From positions 124,001-188,000 of the forward strand of contig MDLF01000096.1 in the NCBI GenBank assembly GCA_001730095.1: a stretch of DNA of 64,000 nt, in the 5' to 3' direction. Origin of the DNA: Rhodobacteraceae bacterium (ex Bugula neritina AB1). Lineage in GTDB: Bacteria; Pseudomonadota; Alphaproteobacteria; Rhodobacterales; Rhodobacteraceae. A program made the translations under genes and the position numbers. A model generated the notes under the pieces. That model saw only the letters and a program-made list of their open reading frames with translations. It was not told the DNA's origin and searched no databases. Shown here in pieces: positions 1-10,921 of the stretch. How positions within the stretch are numbered: the stretch's first letter is position 1; every line of letters begins with the position of its first letter.

Positions 1-279
<279 letters not shown>

Positions 280-365
280 TCAGAATGGGTGTGGGCCAAG
301 GAGGGCATTTGTGCGCCATGCGTACATCGCCTGTGCACCGGCCTGGTTGTTTGGAGGTGCGGGCC

Positions 366-428
366 GGGGAGGGGGCGCTGCCCCCGGCCCTGACGGGCCT
401 CCCCCGGAGTATTTTGGGAAAGATGAAA
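366..428 (+). repeat. Family B intergenic repeat: GC hairpin plus GGAGTATTT box, copy 1
   Basis: A GC hairpin (GGGGGC/GCCCCC at 371-376 and 380-385) is followed by CCCCCGGAGTATTT and then AAAGATGAAA. The same two-part layout recurs at 63381-63450 and, inverted, at 51784-51840. It lies between the zinc-ribbon gene and lpd. It could act as an mRNA-processing or attenuation hairpin inside the operon, but no function is proven. Confidence 0.7.
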
Positions 429-439
429 CAGTTGGAGGG

Positions 440-892
440 TCATTTGGTTCGACTGCCTGCGAGTTTCACACTCTTGACCTCCTCCAGGCGACTGTTAGTG
501 GCACTGAGGACGATGAGCATCGTTATCATCATCAAAGGCAAGGCACCGAAAGTTGGTTCACCTTTTTTCGGGCCTTCAGTTGTCACCCAGCCCAACCAGC
601 TAAATGCGATTGAGATGAGCACCACTACAGAGAAAAAAATGGGCACGTTTATGAGGAAAAAACGCCTGTTGCGGGATTTTCCAGTCAGGAAGAGGTGTGT
701 TCCGCAGGTTCCGCAAAGGTGAAAATCGGTCTTATTCACGCCTCTCCAGGGATTGGTACGCTCCATAGCCAGCGGTGATTGAATGCGTCCGCAATCGGGG
801 CATTTTATTCCGCACCAGCGCGCCCAAAGACTGGGTCTTTCCCCGATCTTGGGCGCGCTGATTTTGAAGGGCTGGGTAGGCTCGTCCCGCAA
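440..892 (-). CDS. Zinc-ribbon small membrane protein
   Basis: A protein of about 150 residues of unknown function. The N-terminal half has two CxxC pairs (CPDC near residue 31 and CGTC near residue 60), forming a probable zinc ribbon. Two hydrophobic segments follow (about residues 78-100 and 117-130), so it is probably an inner-membrane protein with a cytosolic zinc ribbon. The reading frame opens at a TTG (892) four bases after the odhB stop; the only later ATG would remove the first CxxC, so the TTG start is preferred. It sits between odhB and lpd, so it is probably cotranscribed with TCA genes. The local sequence is visibly more AT-rich than odhB. No function is assigned. Confidence 0.7.
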   Translation of the reverse strand: MRDEPTQPFKISAPKIGERPSLWARWCGIKCPDCGRIQSPLAMERTNPWRGVNKTDFHLCGTCGTHLFLTGKSRNRRFFLINVPIFFSVVVLISIAFSWLGWVTTEGPKKGEPTFGALPLMMITMLIVLSATNSRLEEVKSVKLAGSRTK

Positions 893-896
893 CGGT

Positions 897-2402
897 TTAC
901 AGATCCATCAGCAGGCGGCGCGGGTCTTCCAGCGCTTCCTTGACGCGAACCAGGAAGGTCACGGCGCCTTTGCCGTCGACGATGCGGTGGTCATAGCTGA
1001 GCGCCAGATACATCATCGGGCGGATCACCACCTGGCCATTGATCGCCATCGGGCGGTCCTGGATCTTGTGCATGCCCAGGATGCCGGACTGCGGCGGGTT
1101 CAGGATCGGCGAAGACATCAGCGAGCCGTAGACGCCGCCGTTGGAGATGGTGAAAGTGCCGCCCTGCATTTCCGCCATCGACAGCTTGCCGTCGCGGGCG
1201 CGGGCGCCTTTTTCGGCAATCGCCTTTTCGATCGCCGCAAAGGACATCGCATCCGCATCGCGGATCACCGGAACCACCAGACCCGTGGGGGTACCGGCCG
1301 CAATGCCCATGTGGACAAAGTTCTTATAGACGATGTCGGTGCCGTCGATCTCTGCGTTGACCTCGGGCACTTCCTTCAGCGCATGGCAGCAGGCTTTGGT
1401 GAAAAAGGACATAAAGCCCAGTTTTACACCGTGCTTCTTCAGGAACAGATCCTTGTATTCATTGCGTAGGGCCATCACCTCGGTCATGTCGACCTCATTG
1501 TAGGTGGTGAGCATGGCAGCGGTATTCTGGCTGTCCTTCAGGCGCCTGGCGATGGTCTGGCGCAGACGGGTCATTTTCACACGCTCTTCGCGCGCGGCGT
1601 CGTCCGCAGTCACGGGACCGCGCACCTGGGCAGGCGCTGGAGCTGCCGCAGGGGCTGCTTTGGCGGCAGCAACAGCGGCAGAGACGTCTTCCTTCATGAT
1701 GCGACCGTCGCGGCCGGTGCCGGTAACCTGGGACGCATTCAGCCCGGCTTCGGCCATCGCTTTTTCGGCGGAGGGCGCATTGGCAACATCCTTGGAACCG
1801 GACGCAGTCGCCGGAGCAGGAGCAGGAGCTGCCGCGGCAGCAGCTGCGGCGGCTCCGGAGGCGATCACGCCCAGCTGCGAGGCCGCCTGCACAGTTGCGC
1901 CTTCTGCGGCCATGATCTCGGTCAGCACGCCCGCTGCGGGGGCAGGAACTTCGACAGAGACCTTGTCGGTTTCCAGCTCGCACAGCATTTCATCCTGCGC
2001 GACGCTGTCACCGACCTGTTTGAACCAGGAGGAGACGGTGGCCTCGGAGACCGACTCGCCAAGTGCGGGAACCATGACCGGCACCGGTGCGCCGCCGTCG
2101 CCGGAGGGCGCAGCAGCCGGAGCCGGTGCTGCCGCAGCGGCGGCAGGGGCAGGGGCTGCGCCTTCGCCTGCTGTCAGGGTGGCCAGCAGTGCGTCGACGC
2201 CGACTGTGTCGCCTTCGGCGGCGACAATTTCGCCCAATGTGCCGGCAGCGGGCGAGGGCACTTCGACCGTCACCTTGTCGGTTTCCAGCTCGCAGAGCAT
2301 TTCATCGGCATTGACGCTGTCGCCGGGTTTCTTGAACCAGGTGGCCACGGTGGCCTCGGTCACGGATTCGCCCAGGGTGGGTACGCGGACTTCGGTTGTC
2401 AT
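897..2402 (-). CDS. odhB (sucB): Dihydrolipoyllysine-residue succinyltransferase (2-oxoglutarate dehydrogenase E2)
   Basis: E2 core of the 2-oxoglutarate dehydrogenase complex, moving the succinyl group from the E1 thiamin adduct to CoA. The 501-residue protein has two N-terminal lipoyl domains, each with the ETDKV lipoylation motif (Lys43 and Lys147). An Ala/Pro-rich linker, a peripheral subunit-binding domain near residues 215-250 and a C-terminal acyltransferase domain follow. The catalytic motif SYDHRIVDG is near the C-terminus (His472, Asp476). Many bacterial SucB proteins carry a single lipoyl domain, so the duplicated domain is notable. The start at 2402 follows a GAGGA-like ribosome site and gives a lipoyl domain beginning at residue 2. 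It lies 12 bp downstream of odhA. Confidence 0.98.
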   Translation of the reverse strand: MTTEVRVPTLGESVTEATVATWFKKPGDSVNADEMLCELETDKVTVEVPSPAAGTLGEIVAAEGDTVGVDALLATLTAGEGAAPAPAAAAAAPAPAAAPSGDGGAPVPVMVPALGESVSEATVSSWFKQVGDSVAQDEMLCELETDKVSVEVPAPAAGVLTEIMAAEGATVQAASQLGVIASGAAAAAAAAAPAPAPATASGSKDVANAPSAEKAMAEAGLNASQVTGTGRDGRIMKEDVSAAVAAAKAAPAAAPAPAQVRGPVTADDAAREERVKMTRLRQTIARRLKDSQNTAAMLTTYNEVDMTEVMALRNEYKDLFLKKHGVKLGFMSFFTKACCHALKEVPEVNAEIDGTDIVYKNFVHMGIAAGTPTGLVVPVIRDADAMSFAAIEKAIAEKGARARDGKLSMAEMQGGTFTISNGGVYGSLMSSPILNPPQSGILGMHKIQDRPMAINGQVVIRPMMYLALSYDHRIVDGKGAVTFLVRVKEALEDPRRLLMDL

Positions 2403-2414
2403 GTCTGTTTATCC

Positions 2415-5366
2415 TCAGATGCTCAGCGCTTCGTTCACGAGGGCTGCTTGTTGCGCTTTGTGCTGACTGGCCAGGCCGGTTGCGGGCGAGGCCGATGTGG
2501 CACGGCCTGCGTAGACGGGCCGCGTGTGCTTGGCCTTGATACGGCTCAGCACCCATTCGATGTTGGGTTCGATGAAGCTCCAGGCGCCCTGGTTCTTGGG
2601 CTCTTCCTGGCACCAGACCATTTCCGCGTCCTTGAAGCGCTCCAGCTCCTTCACCAGCGAGATGGCCGGGAACGGATAGAATTGTTCGATCCGCATCAGG
2701 TAGATATCGTCGATGCCGCGGGCGTCGCGTTCTTCCAAGAGGTCAAAGTAGACCTTGCCCGAGCACATGACGACGCGTTTGATCTTGTCATCCGCCACCA
2801 GATTGGTGTCGGAGTTGCCATGCTGCGCATCATCCCACAGCACCCGGTGGAAGCTGGAGCCGGTGGTGAATTCCTCGGCCCGCGAGACCGCCAGCTTGTG
2901 GCGCAGCAGGGACTTCGGGGTCATCATGATCAGCGGCTTGCGGAAGGTGCGGTGCAGCTGTCGGCGCAGGATATGGAAGTAGTTCGCAGGCGTGGTGCAG
3001 TTGGCGACGATCCAGTTGTCCTGGCCGCACATCTGCAGGAAGCGTTCCAGACGGGCAGAAGAGTGCTCCGGCCCCTGGCCCTCAAAGCCGTGCGGCAACA
3101 GGCACACAAGGCCTGACATCCGCAGCCATTTGCTTTCGCCCGAGGAGATGAACTGGTCGAACATGATCTGGGCGCCGTTGGCGAAGTCACCGAACTGGGC
3201 CTCCCACAGGGTCAGCGCGTTTGGTTCCGCCAGCGAATAGCCGTATTCAAAGCCGAGAACCGCGTATTCAGACAGGGCCGAGTCGATCACCTCATATTGT
3301 GACTGGCCCGCGCGGATGTTGTTCAGCGGATAGTAGCGCTCTTCGGTTTCCTGATTGATGATGCCGGAATGGCGCTGCGAGAAGGTGCCGCGGGTGGCGT
3401 CCTGCCCGGCCAGACGCACCGGGTAGCCTTCGGTCATCAGCGAGCCAAAGGCCAGCGCTTCGCCGGTGGCCCAGTCAAAGCCTTCACCGCTTTCGAACAT
3501 CTTGCCACGGGCGTCCAGAACCCGGCCGACAGTGCGGTGGATCGGGAAACCTTCGGGCACGCGGCTGAGGGCTGTGCCGATTTCCGCCAGTGTCTCTGGC
3601 TTGATTGCAGTGCGGCCGCGCTGATAGTCGGCGTCCTTTTTGTCGAGATGCGACCAGCGCCCGTCCAGCCAGTCGGCCTTGTTGGGCTTATAGTCTTTGC
3701 CGGCCTCAAACTCTTCGTTCAGACGCGCCTGGAAGGCTGCCTTCATGTCCTCGATCTCGCCTTCGGGGATCAGCCCGTCGCGCACCAGCCGGTCGGTATA
3801 AAGGCTGAGCGTGGTTTTATGCCCCTTGATCTTCTTGTACATGATCGGATTGGTGAACATCGGCTCGTCGCCTTCGTTGTGACCAAACCGGCGGTAGCAG
3901 AAAATATCCAGCACCACGTCCTTGTGGAACTTCTGGCGGAACTCGGTGGCCACACGGGCCGCGTGCACAACCGCCTCGGGGTCGTCGCCGTTCACATGGA
4001 AGATCGGCGCCTCCACCACCAGCGCGTTGTCGGTGGGATAGGGGGAGGAGCGCGAGAAATGCGGTGCGGTGGTAAAGCCGATCTGGTTGTTCACCACGAT
4101 ATGCATGGTGCCGCCGGCCTTGTGGCCCCGCAGGCCCGACAGGGCAAAGCATTCTGCCACCACACCCTGACCGGCAAAGGCGGCGTCGCCGTGCAGCAGG
4201 ATCGGCAGTACCTTGGTGCGGTCTGCATCCCCCAGCTGGTCCTGTTTGGCGCGCACCTTGCCGATGACCACCGGGTTCACCGCCTCGAGATGCGATGGGT
4301 TGGCGGTCAGCGAAAGGTGGACGTTGTTGTCGTCAAATGATCGGTCCGAGGAGGCGCCGAGGTGGTATTTCACGTCGCCCGAACCATCCACGTCCTCGGG
4401 CTTGAAGCTGCCGCCCTGGAACTCGTTGAAGATCGCCCGGTAGGGTTTCTGCATCACATTGGCGAGGATGTTCAGGCGGCCGCGGTGGGGCATGCCGATC
4501 ACGATGTCCTGCACCCCCAGCGCGCCGCCGCGCTTGATGATCTGCTCCATCGCCGGAATGAGGCTCTCGCCGCCATCAAGGCCGAACCGTTTGGTGCCGG
4601 TATATTTGACGTGCAGGAATTTCTCGAACCCCTCGGCCTCGACCATTTTGTTCAGGATCGCCTTGCGGCCCTCGCGGGTGAAACGAATTTCCTTGTCATA
4701 CCCCTCAATCCGCTCCTTCAGCCAGCTGGCCTGCTCGGGGTCGGAGATATGCATGTACTGCAGCGCAAAGGTACCGCAATAGGTGCGTTTTACGATCCCG
4801 ACGATCTGCCGCATGGAGGCCACCTGCAGCCCCAGCACGTTGTCGATGAAGATCGGCCGGTCCATGTCGCCTTCGGTGAAACCGTAGGTCTTGGGGTCCA
4901 GCTCAGGATGCGGGGTGGCCGCGCGCATGCCCAGCGGATCAAGGTCAGCGGCCAGATGGCCCCGGATGCGGTAGGCGCGGATCAGCATCAGCGCCCGGAT
5001 TGAATCCAGAACTGCGCGCTGGATCTGGTCATCGGTGACCTCGACGCCCTTGGCGGCGGCCTGATCCTTGATCTTCTTGCCCGCGCCCTTGGCCTCAGCC
5101 GGGGCCGGCCATTCGCCGGTCAGCGCGCCGGTCAGATCATCATTGGGGGCCGGCGGCCAGTCAGAACACGCCCAGGAGGGGCCCGCGGCCTCGGCTTTCA
5201 CATCCAGTTCGGCGTCGCCCATCTGGCGGAAGAACTCAGCCCAGGCGGCATCCACCGCATTGGGGTCATTGGCGTAACGGGCATAAAGCTGCTCCAGATA
5301 CTCCGCATTGTGCCCCTGCATGAAGGAGGAGGCGTGGAAGAGGTCGTTGGGCGATTGGTCGGTCAT
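2415..5366 (-). CDS. odhA (sucA): 2-oxoglutarate dehydrogenase E1 component
   Basis: Thiamin-diphosphate enzyme that decarboxylates 2-oxoglutarate and succinylates the E2 lipoyl groups. The 983-residue length is typical. The N-terminus has the E2-binding motif (HASSFMQGHNAEYLEQLY region), then the ThDP-binding core including GMPHRGRLN, the GDAAFAGQGVVAE segment and FCYRRFGHNEGDEP. The C-terminal transketolase-like part has the EAQFGDFANGAQ and LLPHGFEGQGPEHSS motifs. The start overlaps the stop of the upstream DUF805 gene by 4 bp (ATGA), showing translational coupling. It is transcribed between sucD and odhB in the minus-strand TCA cluster. Confidence 0.98.
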   Translation of the reverse strand: MTDQSPNDLFHASSFMQGHNAEYLEQLYARYANDPNAVDAAWAEFFRQMGDAELDVKAEAAGPSWACSDWPPAPNDDLTGALTGEWPAPAEAKGAGKKIKDQAAAKGVEVTDDQIQRAVLDSIRALMLIRAYRIRGHLAADLDPLGMRAATPHPELDPKTYGFTEGDMDRPIFIDNVLGLQVASMRQIVGIVKRTYCGTFALQYMHISDPEQASWLKERIEGYDKEIRFTREGRKAILNKMVEAEGFEKFLHVKYTGTKRFGLDGGESLIPAMEQIIKRGGALGVQDIVIGMPHRGRLNILANVMQKPYRAIFNEFQGGSFKPEDVDGSGDVKYHLGASSDRSFDDNNVHLSLTANPSHLEAVNPVVIGKVRAKQDQLGDADRTKVLPILLHGDAAFAGQGVVAECFALSGLRGHKAGGTMHIVVNNQIGFTTAPHFSRSSPYPTDNALVVEAPIFHVNGDDPEAVVHAARVATEFRQKFHKDVVLDIFCYRRFGHNEGDEPMFTNPIMYKKIKGHKTTLSLYTDRLVRDGLIPEGEIEDMKAAFQARLNEEFEAGKDYKPNKADWLDGRWSHLDKKDADYQRGRTAIKPETLAEIGTALSRVPEGFPIHRTVGRVLDARGKMFESGEGFDWATGEALAFGSLMTEGYPVRLAGQDATRGTFSQRHSGIINQETEERYYPLNNIRAGQSQYEVIDSALSEYAVLGFEYGYSLAEPNALTLWEAQFGDFANGAQIMFDQFISSGESKWLRMSGLVCLLPHGFEGQGPEHSSARLERFLQMCGQDNWIVANCTTPANYFHILRRQLHRTFRKPLIMMTPKSLLRHKLAVSRAEEFTTGSSFHRVLWDDAQHGNSDTNLVADDKIKRVVMCSGKVYFDLLEERDARGIDDIYLMRIEQFYPFPAISLVKELERFKDAEMVWCQEEPKNQGAWSFIEPNIEWVLSRIKAKHTRPVYAGRATSASPATGLASQHKAQQAALVNEALSI

Positions 5367-5791
5367 TGGGGTGCCTCGTGCGGGTTGGGACCGTATTTAT
5401 TGGAACCGGGTTGAGAAGGAAGCGCGAAGGTCATCAGAAAGACGAAGACGAAAATGCAGAGAACGATAAATGCGGTATCTTCAGAAAAGCTGAATGCCGG
5501 TGCCAGTATGACGGCAGGCCAAACAATCAATAGCCATCCGCTCATTCCTATGTCGTGATAGCGCCTCACGGAGCAGCTTAATGTTGGGGGCAGGGTCGCA
5601 AGGAAAACTGCAATGTACAGTAACGAGAAGGAAAATCCTGCAGTTCCAACAAGCCATTCGTCTGCCAGTTTTGCGCAGGCCAGTATGCAAGCACAAAACA
5701 GGTAGAACTGCCAAAACTCACTTCGTTGGGCGCGACCCTTGAGGTCGCGCCACCTGGCATAACAAGCTTTGACTGCTTGTTCGGTCGTCAT
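5363..5791 (-). CDS. DUF805 family membrane protein
   Basis: A 142-residue integral membrane protein resembling DUF805 (YhaH-like) proteins, whose role is unknown. The features seen are an N-terminal amphipathic segment with GRAQRSEFWQF and about four hydrophobic segments. A conserved RRYHDIGMSGW motif lies between the second and third, and a polar C-terminus ends with PGSNKYGPNP. Both motifs are typical of DUF805. It starts 2 bp after the sucD stop and overlaps the odhA start by 4 bp, so it is tightly embedded in the TCA operon. Its base composition is lower in G+C than its neighbours, suggesting later insertion (inference). Confidence 0.85.
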   Translation of the reverse strand: MTTEQAVKACYARWRDLKGRAQRSEFWQFYLFCACILACAKLADEWLVGTAGFSFSLLYIAVFLATLPPTLSCSVRRYHDIGMSGWLLIVWPAVILAPAFSFSEDTAFIVLCIFVFVFLMTFALPSQPGSNKYGPNPHEAPQ

Positions 5792-5793
5792 AC

Positions 5794-6678
5794 TTACTTG
5801 CCGATCGCTTTCAGAACCGCTTCACCCAGGCCGGCCGGGCTTTCGGCAACCACGATGCCTGCGGATTTCATCGCTTCGATCTTGTCGTCTGCACCGCCTT
5901 TGCCGCCGGCGACAATCGCGCCCGCGTGGCCCATGCGGCGGCCCGGAGGGGCGGTGCGCCCGGCGATGAAACCTGCAACCGGCTTGGAGCGGCCCTTTTT
6001 GGCTTCATCGGCCAGGAACTGGGCGGCTTCTTCTTCGGCGGAGCCGCCGATTTCGCCGATCATGATGATGCTTTCGGTTTCGTCATCGGCCAGGAACCAT
6101 TCCAGCACGTCGATATGCTCGGTGCCTTTGATCGGGTCGCCGCCGATGCCGACGCAGGTCGACTGGCCCAGGCCCACGTCGGAGGTCTGCTTCACGGCCT
6201 CATAGGTCAGGGTGCCGGAGCGGGAAACCACGCCGACGTTGCCGCGCTTGTGGATGTGGCCGGGCATGATGCCGATCTTGCAGGCGTCCGGAGTGATCAC
6301 GCCGGGGCAGTTGGGGCCGATCAGGATCGAGGAGGAGTTCTCCAGTGCGCGCTTTACCTTCATCATGTCGAGCACCGGGATGCCCTCGGTGATGGCCACA
6401 ATCACTTCCATTTCGGCGTCGATGGCTTCGAGGATGGAATCCGCGGCAAAGGGCGGCGGCACGTAGATCACCGAGGCATTGGCTTGGGTCACATGTTTGG
6501 CTTCATGCACGGAGTTGAAGACCGGCAGGTTCAGGTGGGTCTGGCCGCCTTTGCCTGGGGTGACGCCGCCGACCATCTGGGTGCCGTAGGCGATGGCCTG
6601 TTCGGAGTGGAAAGTGCCCTGCGAGCCGGTGAAGCCCTGACAGATGACTTTGGTGTTTTCGTCGATGAGGACTGCCAT
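5794..6678 (-). CDS. sucD: Succinyl-CoA synthetase alpha subunit
   Basis: Alpha subunit of ADP-forming succinyl-CoA synthetase, converting succinyl-CoA to succinate with substrate-level phosphorylation. The 294-residue protein has the N-terminal CoA-binding Rossmann domain with [11 protein letters not shown] near residues 14-24, the [10 protein letters not shown] segment, and the phosphohistidine loop GHAGAIV near residue 246. It is downstream of sucC but separated from it by a lipoprotein gene and a glycosyltransferase gene; normally sucC and sucD are adjacent. The start at 6678 gives the usual [10 protein letters not shown] opening. Confidence 0.98.
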   Translation of the reverse strand: MAVLIDENTKVICQGFTGSQGTFHSEQAIAYGTQMVGGVTPGKGGQTHLNLPVFNSVHEAKHVTQANASVIYVPPPFAADSILEAIDAEMEVIVAITEGIPVLDMMKVKRALENSSSILIGPNCPGVITPDACKIGIMPGHIHKRGNVGVVSRSGTLTYEAVKQTSDVGLGQSTCVGIGGDPIKGTEHIDVLEWFLADDETESIIMIGEIGGSAEEEAAQFLADEAKKGRSKPVAGFIAGRTAPPGRRMGHAGAIVAGGKGGADDKIEAMKSAGIVVAESPAGLGEAVLKAIGK

Positions 6679-6690
6679 GTTTTGGTTCCT

Positions 6691-7518
6691 TCAAGCGGTG
6701 TGTGTCTGTTGGTTCTGTGGGGTGGCCAGTGCTTGGCCGTCGAAGCGGATTTTTTCGAGGGTGGCCCGCCCCAAGACCACATGGGGAAGTATTCGGAGGC
6801 CGCCGCGGAGTTCGTATACTCCGCGCCGGAGTTTCTGGCGGATCAGCGGCCAGCCGCTGGGCCGGTGACGCGGCGGGCCGACGCCCGCTTCGCCAGGTGC
6901 TTCATTGCCCTGTTCGGCCAATGCGGGCTGGACCTGATAGACCTTGATGCCGCGCGCAGGCAGCGAGGCATCAAAGTTGAACAGCAGGTTGTCCAGCGTG
7001 ATGCAGAACGGGCGGCTGTCCAGCAGGTGCTGTGCAGCCTTGCGTGAGATTACATAAGCCGCACCGCCTGCGTGACGCGACAGCATCTGGCGCACCTCGC
7101 GGCCCAGATGAGTAAAGCCATCCTTGCCAAGCGCCACCTGCAGCCTGTTGGCCCGCCAGCGTTCAAACTTGACGATGCCGGCATCCGCAGGCCACCAGGA
7201 AAGATCCTGCAGCCAGGCACCGGTGTCGGGCGACAGAAAGACGTCATCCTCCAGGATCAGCGCCACATCAGCGTCCGACCCCAGAAACGCCTCCCAGGCT
7301 TTGGCGTGGCTGAGGGTGCAGGCCATGTCCTTGGTCTGGAAATAGCCCCAATGCCCCTCGGAGCGGCACTGCTGCAGCATCTCCTCGCGGCTGACCTTAG
7401 TACTGTCCACCGCATCGATGCGCACAGCTGAAAGCCCGCACTGATCCAGCTCGTGCTGCATCAGCTCCGCCCGGCCCGTGGCCTGCTGCAAGCCTATGAG
7501 GTAGACGGCGGCTTTCAT
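6691..7518 (-). CDS. Glycosyltransferase family 25 (LPS biosynthesis type)
   Basis: Predicted glycosyltransferase of family GT25, which adds galactose or similar sugars to lipooligosaccharide. The 275-residue protein opens with a KAAVYLIGL strand, has the conserved TLSHAKAW motif and the acidic EDDVFLSPD motif (metal/nucleotide-sugar binding), and then a GGAAYVISRKAA segment typical of GT25. The ATG at 7518 is preferred over the TTG just before it because AAGGAA lies at ribosome-binding distance. It sits between the lipoprotein gene and sucD (12 bp before sucD) inside the TCA cluster, an unusual place for an envelope-sugar gene. The acceptor cannot be deduced. Confidence 0.88.
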   Translation of the reverse strand: MKAAVYLIGLQQATGRAELMQHELDQCGLSAVRIDAVDSTKVSREEMLQQCRSEGHWGYFQTKDMACTLSHAKAWEAFLGSDADVALILEDDVFLSPDTGAWLQDLSWWPADAGIVKFERWRANRLQVALGKDGFTHLGREVRQMLSRHAGGAAYVISRKAAQHLLDSRPFCITLDNLLFNFDASLPARGIKVYQVQPALAEQGNEAPGEAGVGPPRHRPSGWPLIRQKLRRGVYELRGGLRILPHVVLGRATLEKIRFDGQALATPQNQQTHTA

Positions 7519-7556
7519 CAATTACATTCCTTTGCCTTCAACTTTCATTTCCGAGC

Positions 7557-8306
7557 CTAGTTGTATCGCTGGAAGTACAAGAAAGTTGAGTAGGTGCTGT
7601 GGCTGCTTCTTGTGCTGCCGCCGATTTGCAGGGTGACATCACCTTTCATGTAGCCAGCATCGTACTGTCCTTTCCGGCCTGCTATCGCAGCTAGCTGGTA
7701 CCCGTTTGCTACGGCGGCGCGCTTGGCTGTGTCGAAAAGCATGAAGCCGTCATTGCGTCCAACAATACCGAATTGTGCGCTGCAAGAGGGGCCAGAACGT
7801 GTGTTCCGGGCCTCGACGGAGATGTAGGGCTTGGTCGCGCCGATAATCGAACGGCTGTACGATTTCTTGTAGTTGCTGCCTCGTGCCGTAAATCCCGCGC
7901 CTAATAACGATGGGGACTCCCGACCTGTCTCAATGTAACTCATGCAGAAGCCAGAAATGTTCTGCATGTCAGCCTGAATGCCTGACCCGGAACTTGAGAC
8001 TAGAAGGGGAGGCGCCCCTGCAGGAGCCGACGGCGAGGCATTGGCTACTGCAGGCAGACTGCTGTGTGTTGCCAAAGCAGTCGAAGCCGCCACGGCTTGC
8101 GTGGTAGTAGCAGGGACGAATGTATCTGTCGCGGAATCGTACTTCCCACCCGTAGCTTGAACGGCGGTTGTATTAGAGACCGGCTGTTCATAACTTAAGC
8201 TGCCCGCCGGTGACGCGGTGTACTGATCGGGTCCAGCGGAATAACCGCTGGAACAGGCCGCAACCGCAAAGCAGCAGCAAACAGCTTGAAATGATCTGAA
8301 CCGCAT
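7557..8306 (-). CDS. Putative lipoprotein of unknown function
   Basis: A 249-residue secreted protein. The N-terminus is a short lipoprotein signal peptide with a lipobox ending at Cys18 (VAAC). A Ser/Thr/Ala/Pro-rich low-complexity region of about 80 residues follows, then a C-terminal globular part with aromatic and Gly-rich segments and three further Cys residues. No family was recognised. It begins 5 bp after the sucC stop and is followed by the glycosyltransferase 25 gene, so all three are probably cotranscribed. Its codon use and G+C are clearly lower than sucC, consistent with acquisition into an existing operon (inference). Confidence 0.75.
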   Translation of the reverse strand: MRFRSFQAVCCCFAVAACSSGYSAGPDQYTASPAGSLSYEQPVSNTTAVQATGGKYDSATDTFVPATTTQAVAASTALATHSSLPAVANASPSAPAGAPPLLVSSSGSGIQADMQNISGFCMSYIETGRESPSLLGAGFTARGSNYKKSYSRSIIGATKPYISVEARNTRSGPSCSAQFGIVGRNDGFMLFDTAKRAAVANGYQLAAIAGRKGQYDAGYMKGDVTLQIGGSTRSSHSTYSTFLYFQRYN

Positions 8307-8311
8307 GCCGT

Positions 8312-9505
8312 TCAGCCTTTAACCGCCTTCACGATCTTCTCGGCGCCGTCTTTCAGGTCGTCCGCGGCGATCACGTCGAGGCCGGAGGTGTTGATAATCT
8401 CCTTGCCTTTTTCGACGTTGGTGCCTTCAAGGCGAACCACCAGCGGAACCTTCAGGCCGACTTCCTTGACTGCGGCAACCACGCCCTCGGCGATCACGTC
8501 GCAGCGCATGATGCCGCCGAAGATGTTCACCAGGATGCCTTTGACGTTCGGGTCAGAGGTGATGATCTTGAAGGCCTCAGTGACCTTTTCTTTGGTGGCG
8601 CCGCCGCCGACGTCGAGGAAGTTGGCAGGCTCGGCGCCATAGAGCTTGATGATGTCCATGGTGGCCATCGCAAGCCCTGCACCGTTCACCATGCAGCCGA
8701 TTTCACCGTCGAGCGCGATGTAGTTCAGATCGTATTTGGAGGCTTCCAGCTCTTTCGGGTCTTCCTCGGTGGTGTCGCGCAGCTCAGCCACGTCCGAATG
8801 GCGGTAGACCGCGTTGCCGTCAAAGCCGACCTTGGCGTCCAGAACCTTGAGGCTGCCGTCGTCGCCCACAATCAGCGGGTTGATCTCCAGCATCTCCATG
8901 TCTTTGTCGACAAATGCCTGGTAGAGCTGGCCCATCAGCTTGACACATTGCTTGATCTGGGCGCCTTCCAGCCCCAGCGAGAAAGCGATGCGGCGGCCGT
9001 GATAGGCCTGATAGCCGGTGGCCGGATCAACAGAGAAAGACAGGATTTTTTCAGGGGTGGCAGCGGCCACTTCCTCAATGTCCATGCCGCCCTCGGTCGA
9101 GCAGACAAAGGAGATACGCGACGTCTGGCGGTCCACCAGCAGCGCCAGGTACAGCTCGGTCTGGATGCCGGAGCCGGCTTCGATGTAGATGCGGTTCACC
9201 TGTTTGCCGGCCGGGCCGGTCTGATGGGTGACCAGGGTGCGGCCCAGCATCTTCTTGGCTTCCTCGGCCGCTTCTTCCACCGATTTGGTCAGGCGTACGC
9301 CGCCCTTTTCGCCAGCGTCGGCCTCCTTGAAGGAACCTTTGCCGCGGCCGCCTGCATGGATCTGAGCCTTGACGACCCAAAGTGGCCCGTCGAGTTCGCC
9401 TGCGGCGGTTTTAGCGTCCTCGGCTTTCAGCACCACCTTGCCGTCTGACACCGGGGCACCGTAGCTGCGAAGGAGGGCTTTTGCCTGATATTCGTGGATG
9501 TTCAT
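8312..9505 (-). CDS. sucC: Succinyl-CoA synthetase beta subunit
   Basis: Beta subunit of ADP-forming succinyl-CoA synthetase, carrying the ATP-grasp nucleotide site and pairing with SucD. The 397-residue length equals that of typical Suc[10 protein letters not shown] is the canonical N-terminus, so the ATG at 9505 is used rather than the longer frame beginning at 9544. [10 protein letters not shown] lies in the ATP-grasp domain, and [10 protein letters not shown] is the conserved C-terminal alpha/beta contact loop. It is the first gene of the minus-strand suc/odh/lpd transcription unit. Paired GTGATCAC palindromes lie about 128 bp upstream. Confidence 0.98.
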   Translation of the reverse strand: MNIHEYQAKALLRSYGAPVSDGKVVLKAEDAKTAAGELDGPLWVVKAQIHAGGRGKGSFKEADAGEKGGVRLTKSVEEAAEEAKKMLGRTLVTHQTGPAGKQVNRIYIEAGSGIQTELYLALLVDRQTSRISFVCSTEGGMDIEEVAAATPEKILSFSVDPATGYQAYHGRRIAFSLGLEGAQIKQCVKLMGQLYQAFVDKDMEMLEINPLIVGDDGSLKVLDAKVGFDGNAVYRHSDVAELRDTTEEDPKELEASKYDLNYIALDGEIGCMVNGAGLAMATMDIIKLYGAEPANFLDVGGGATKEKVTEAFKIITSDPNVKGILVNIFGGIMRCDVIAEGVVAAVKEVGLKVPLVVRLEGTNVEKGKEIINTSGLDVIAADDLKDGAEKIVKAVKG

Positions 9506-9617
9506 CTGAAACTGTCCCGTCTGGCTGCAATTGTTGTTCTTCAATAGGCCGTCTTAAAGCCAAGTGTTAAAGGCTTTTTTGACAGCGGGACGAGAAATGA
9601 TGAAGATTTTCACATTT

Positions 9618-9648
9618 TGTGATCACGCTTTTCCGGCGTGTGATCACA
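9618..9648 (-). promoter_or_regulatory. Paired GTGATCAC palindromes upstream of sucC
   Basis: Two copies of the perfect palindrome GTGATCAC occur at 9619-9626 and 9640-9647, 21 bp start to start (two helical turns), inside TGTGATCAC and GTGTGATCACA. Their centre is about 128 bp before the sucC start. The same paired arrangement stands about 130 bp before sdhC. This suggests a shared dimer-pair operator for a TCA-cycle regulator. The half-site TTGTGATCACAA also fits the general GntR/FadR operator form (T-GT-N-AC-A). Regulator identity is inferred only. Confidence 0.6.
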
Positions 9649-9748
9649 TATTATCGAAGGCTTAACGGCATTGATTCGTCTTGTCTCGCTGCCTGCTTGC
9701 GCCGCTTTGTGGGGCGGAAGCGTCATATTTGCTGGGGCAGGCAAAGGA

Positions 9749-9776
9749 AAAGGGCCTGCCAAACGGCAGGCCCTTT
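9749..9776 (-). terminator. Rho-independent terminator of mdh
   Basis: A perfect 12-bp inverted repeat (AAAGGGCCTGCC at 9749-9760 and GGCAGGCCCTTT at 9765-9776) with a 4-base loop lies 25 bp after the mdh stop. Read on the minus strand, T-rich sequence follows the stem. It separates mdh from the sucC promoter region, so the suc operon probably has its own promoter. Confidence 0.8.
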
Positions 9777-9800
9777 CCGGTTTTCAAGCGGCTCTGAGGC

Positions 9801-10883
<1,083 letters not shown>

Positions 10884-10921
10884 CTAAAGCGCAAGGATTT
10901 TAGGGCTTTTGGGGACGCGTA

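Noticed and set aside
1504-2466. 320-codon plus-strand Ala/Ser-rich frame opposite odhB
   Set aside because: It mirrors the Ala/Pro-rich linkers of the E2 protein; there is no start context and no family likeness.
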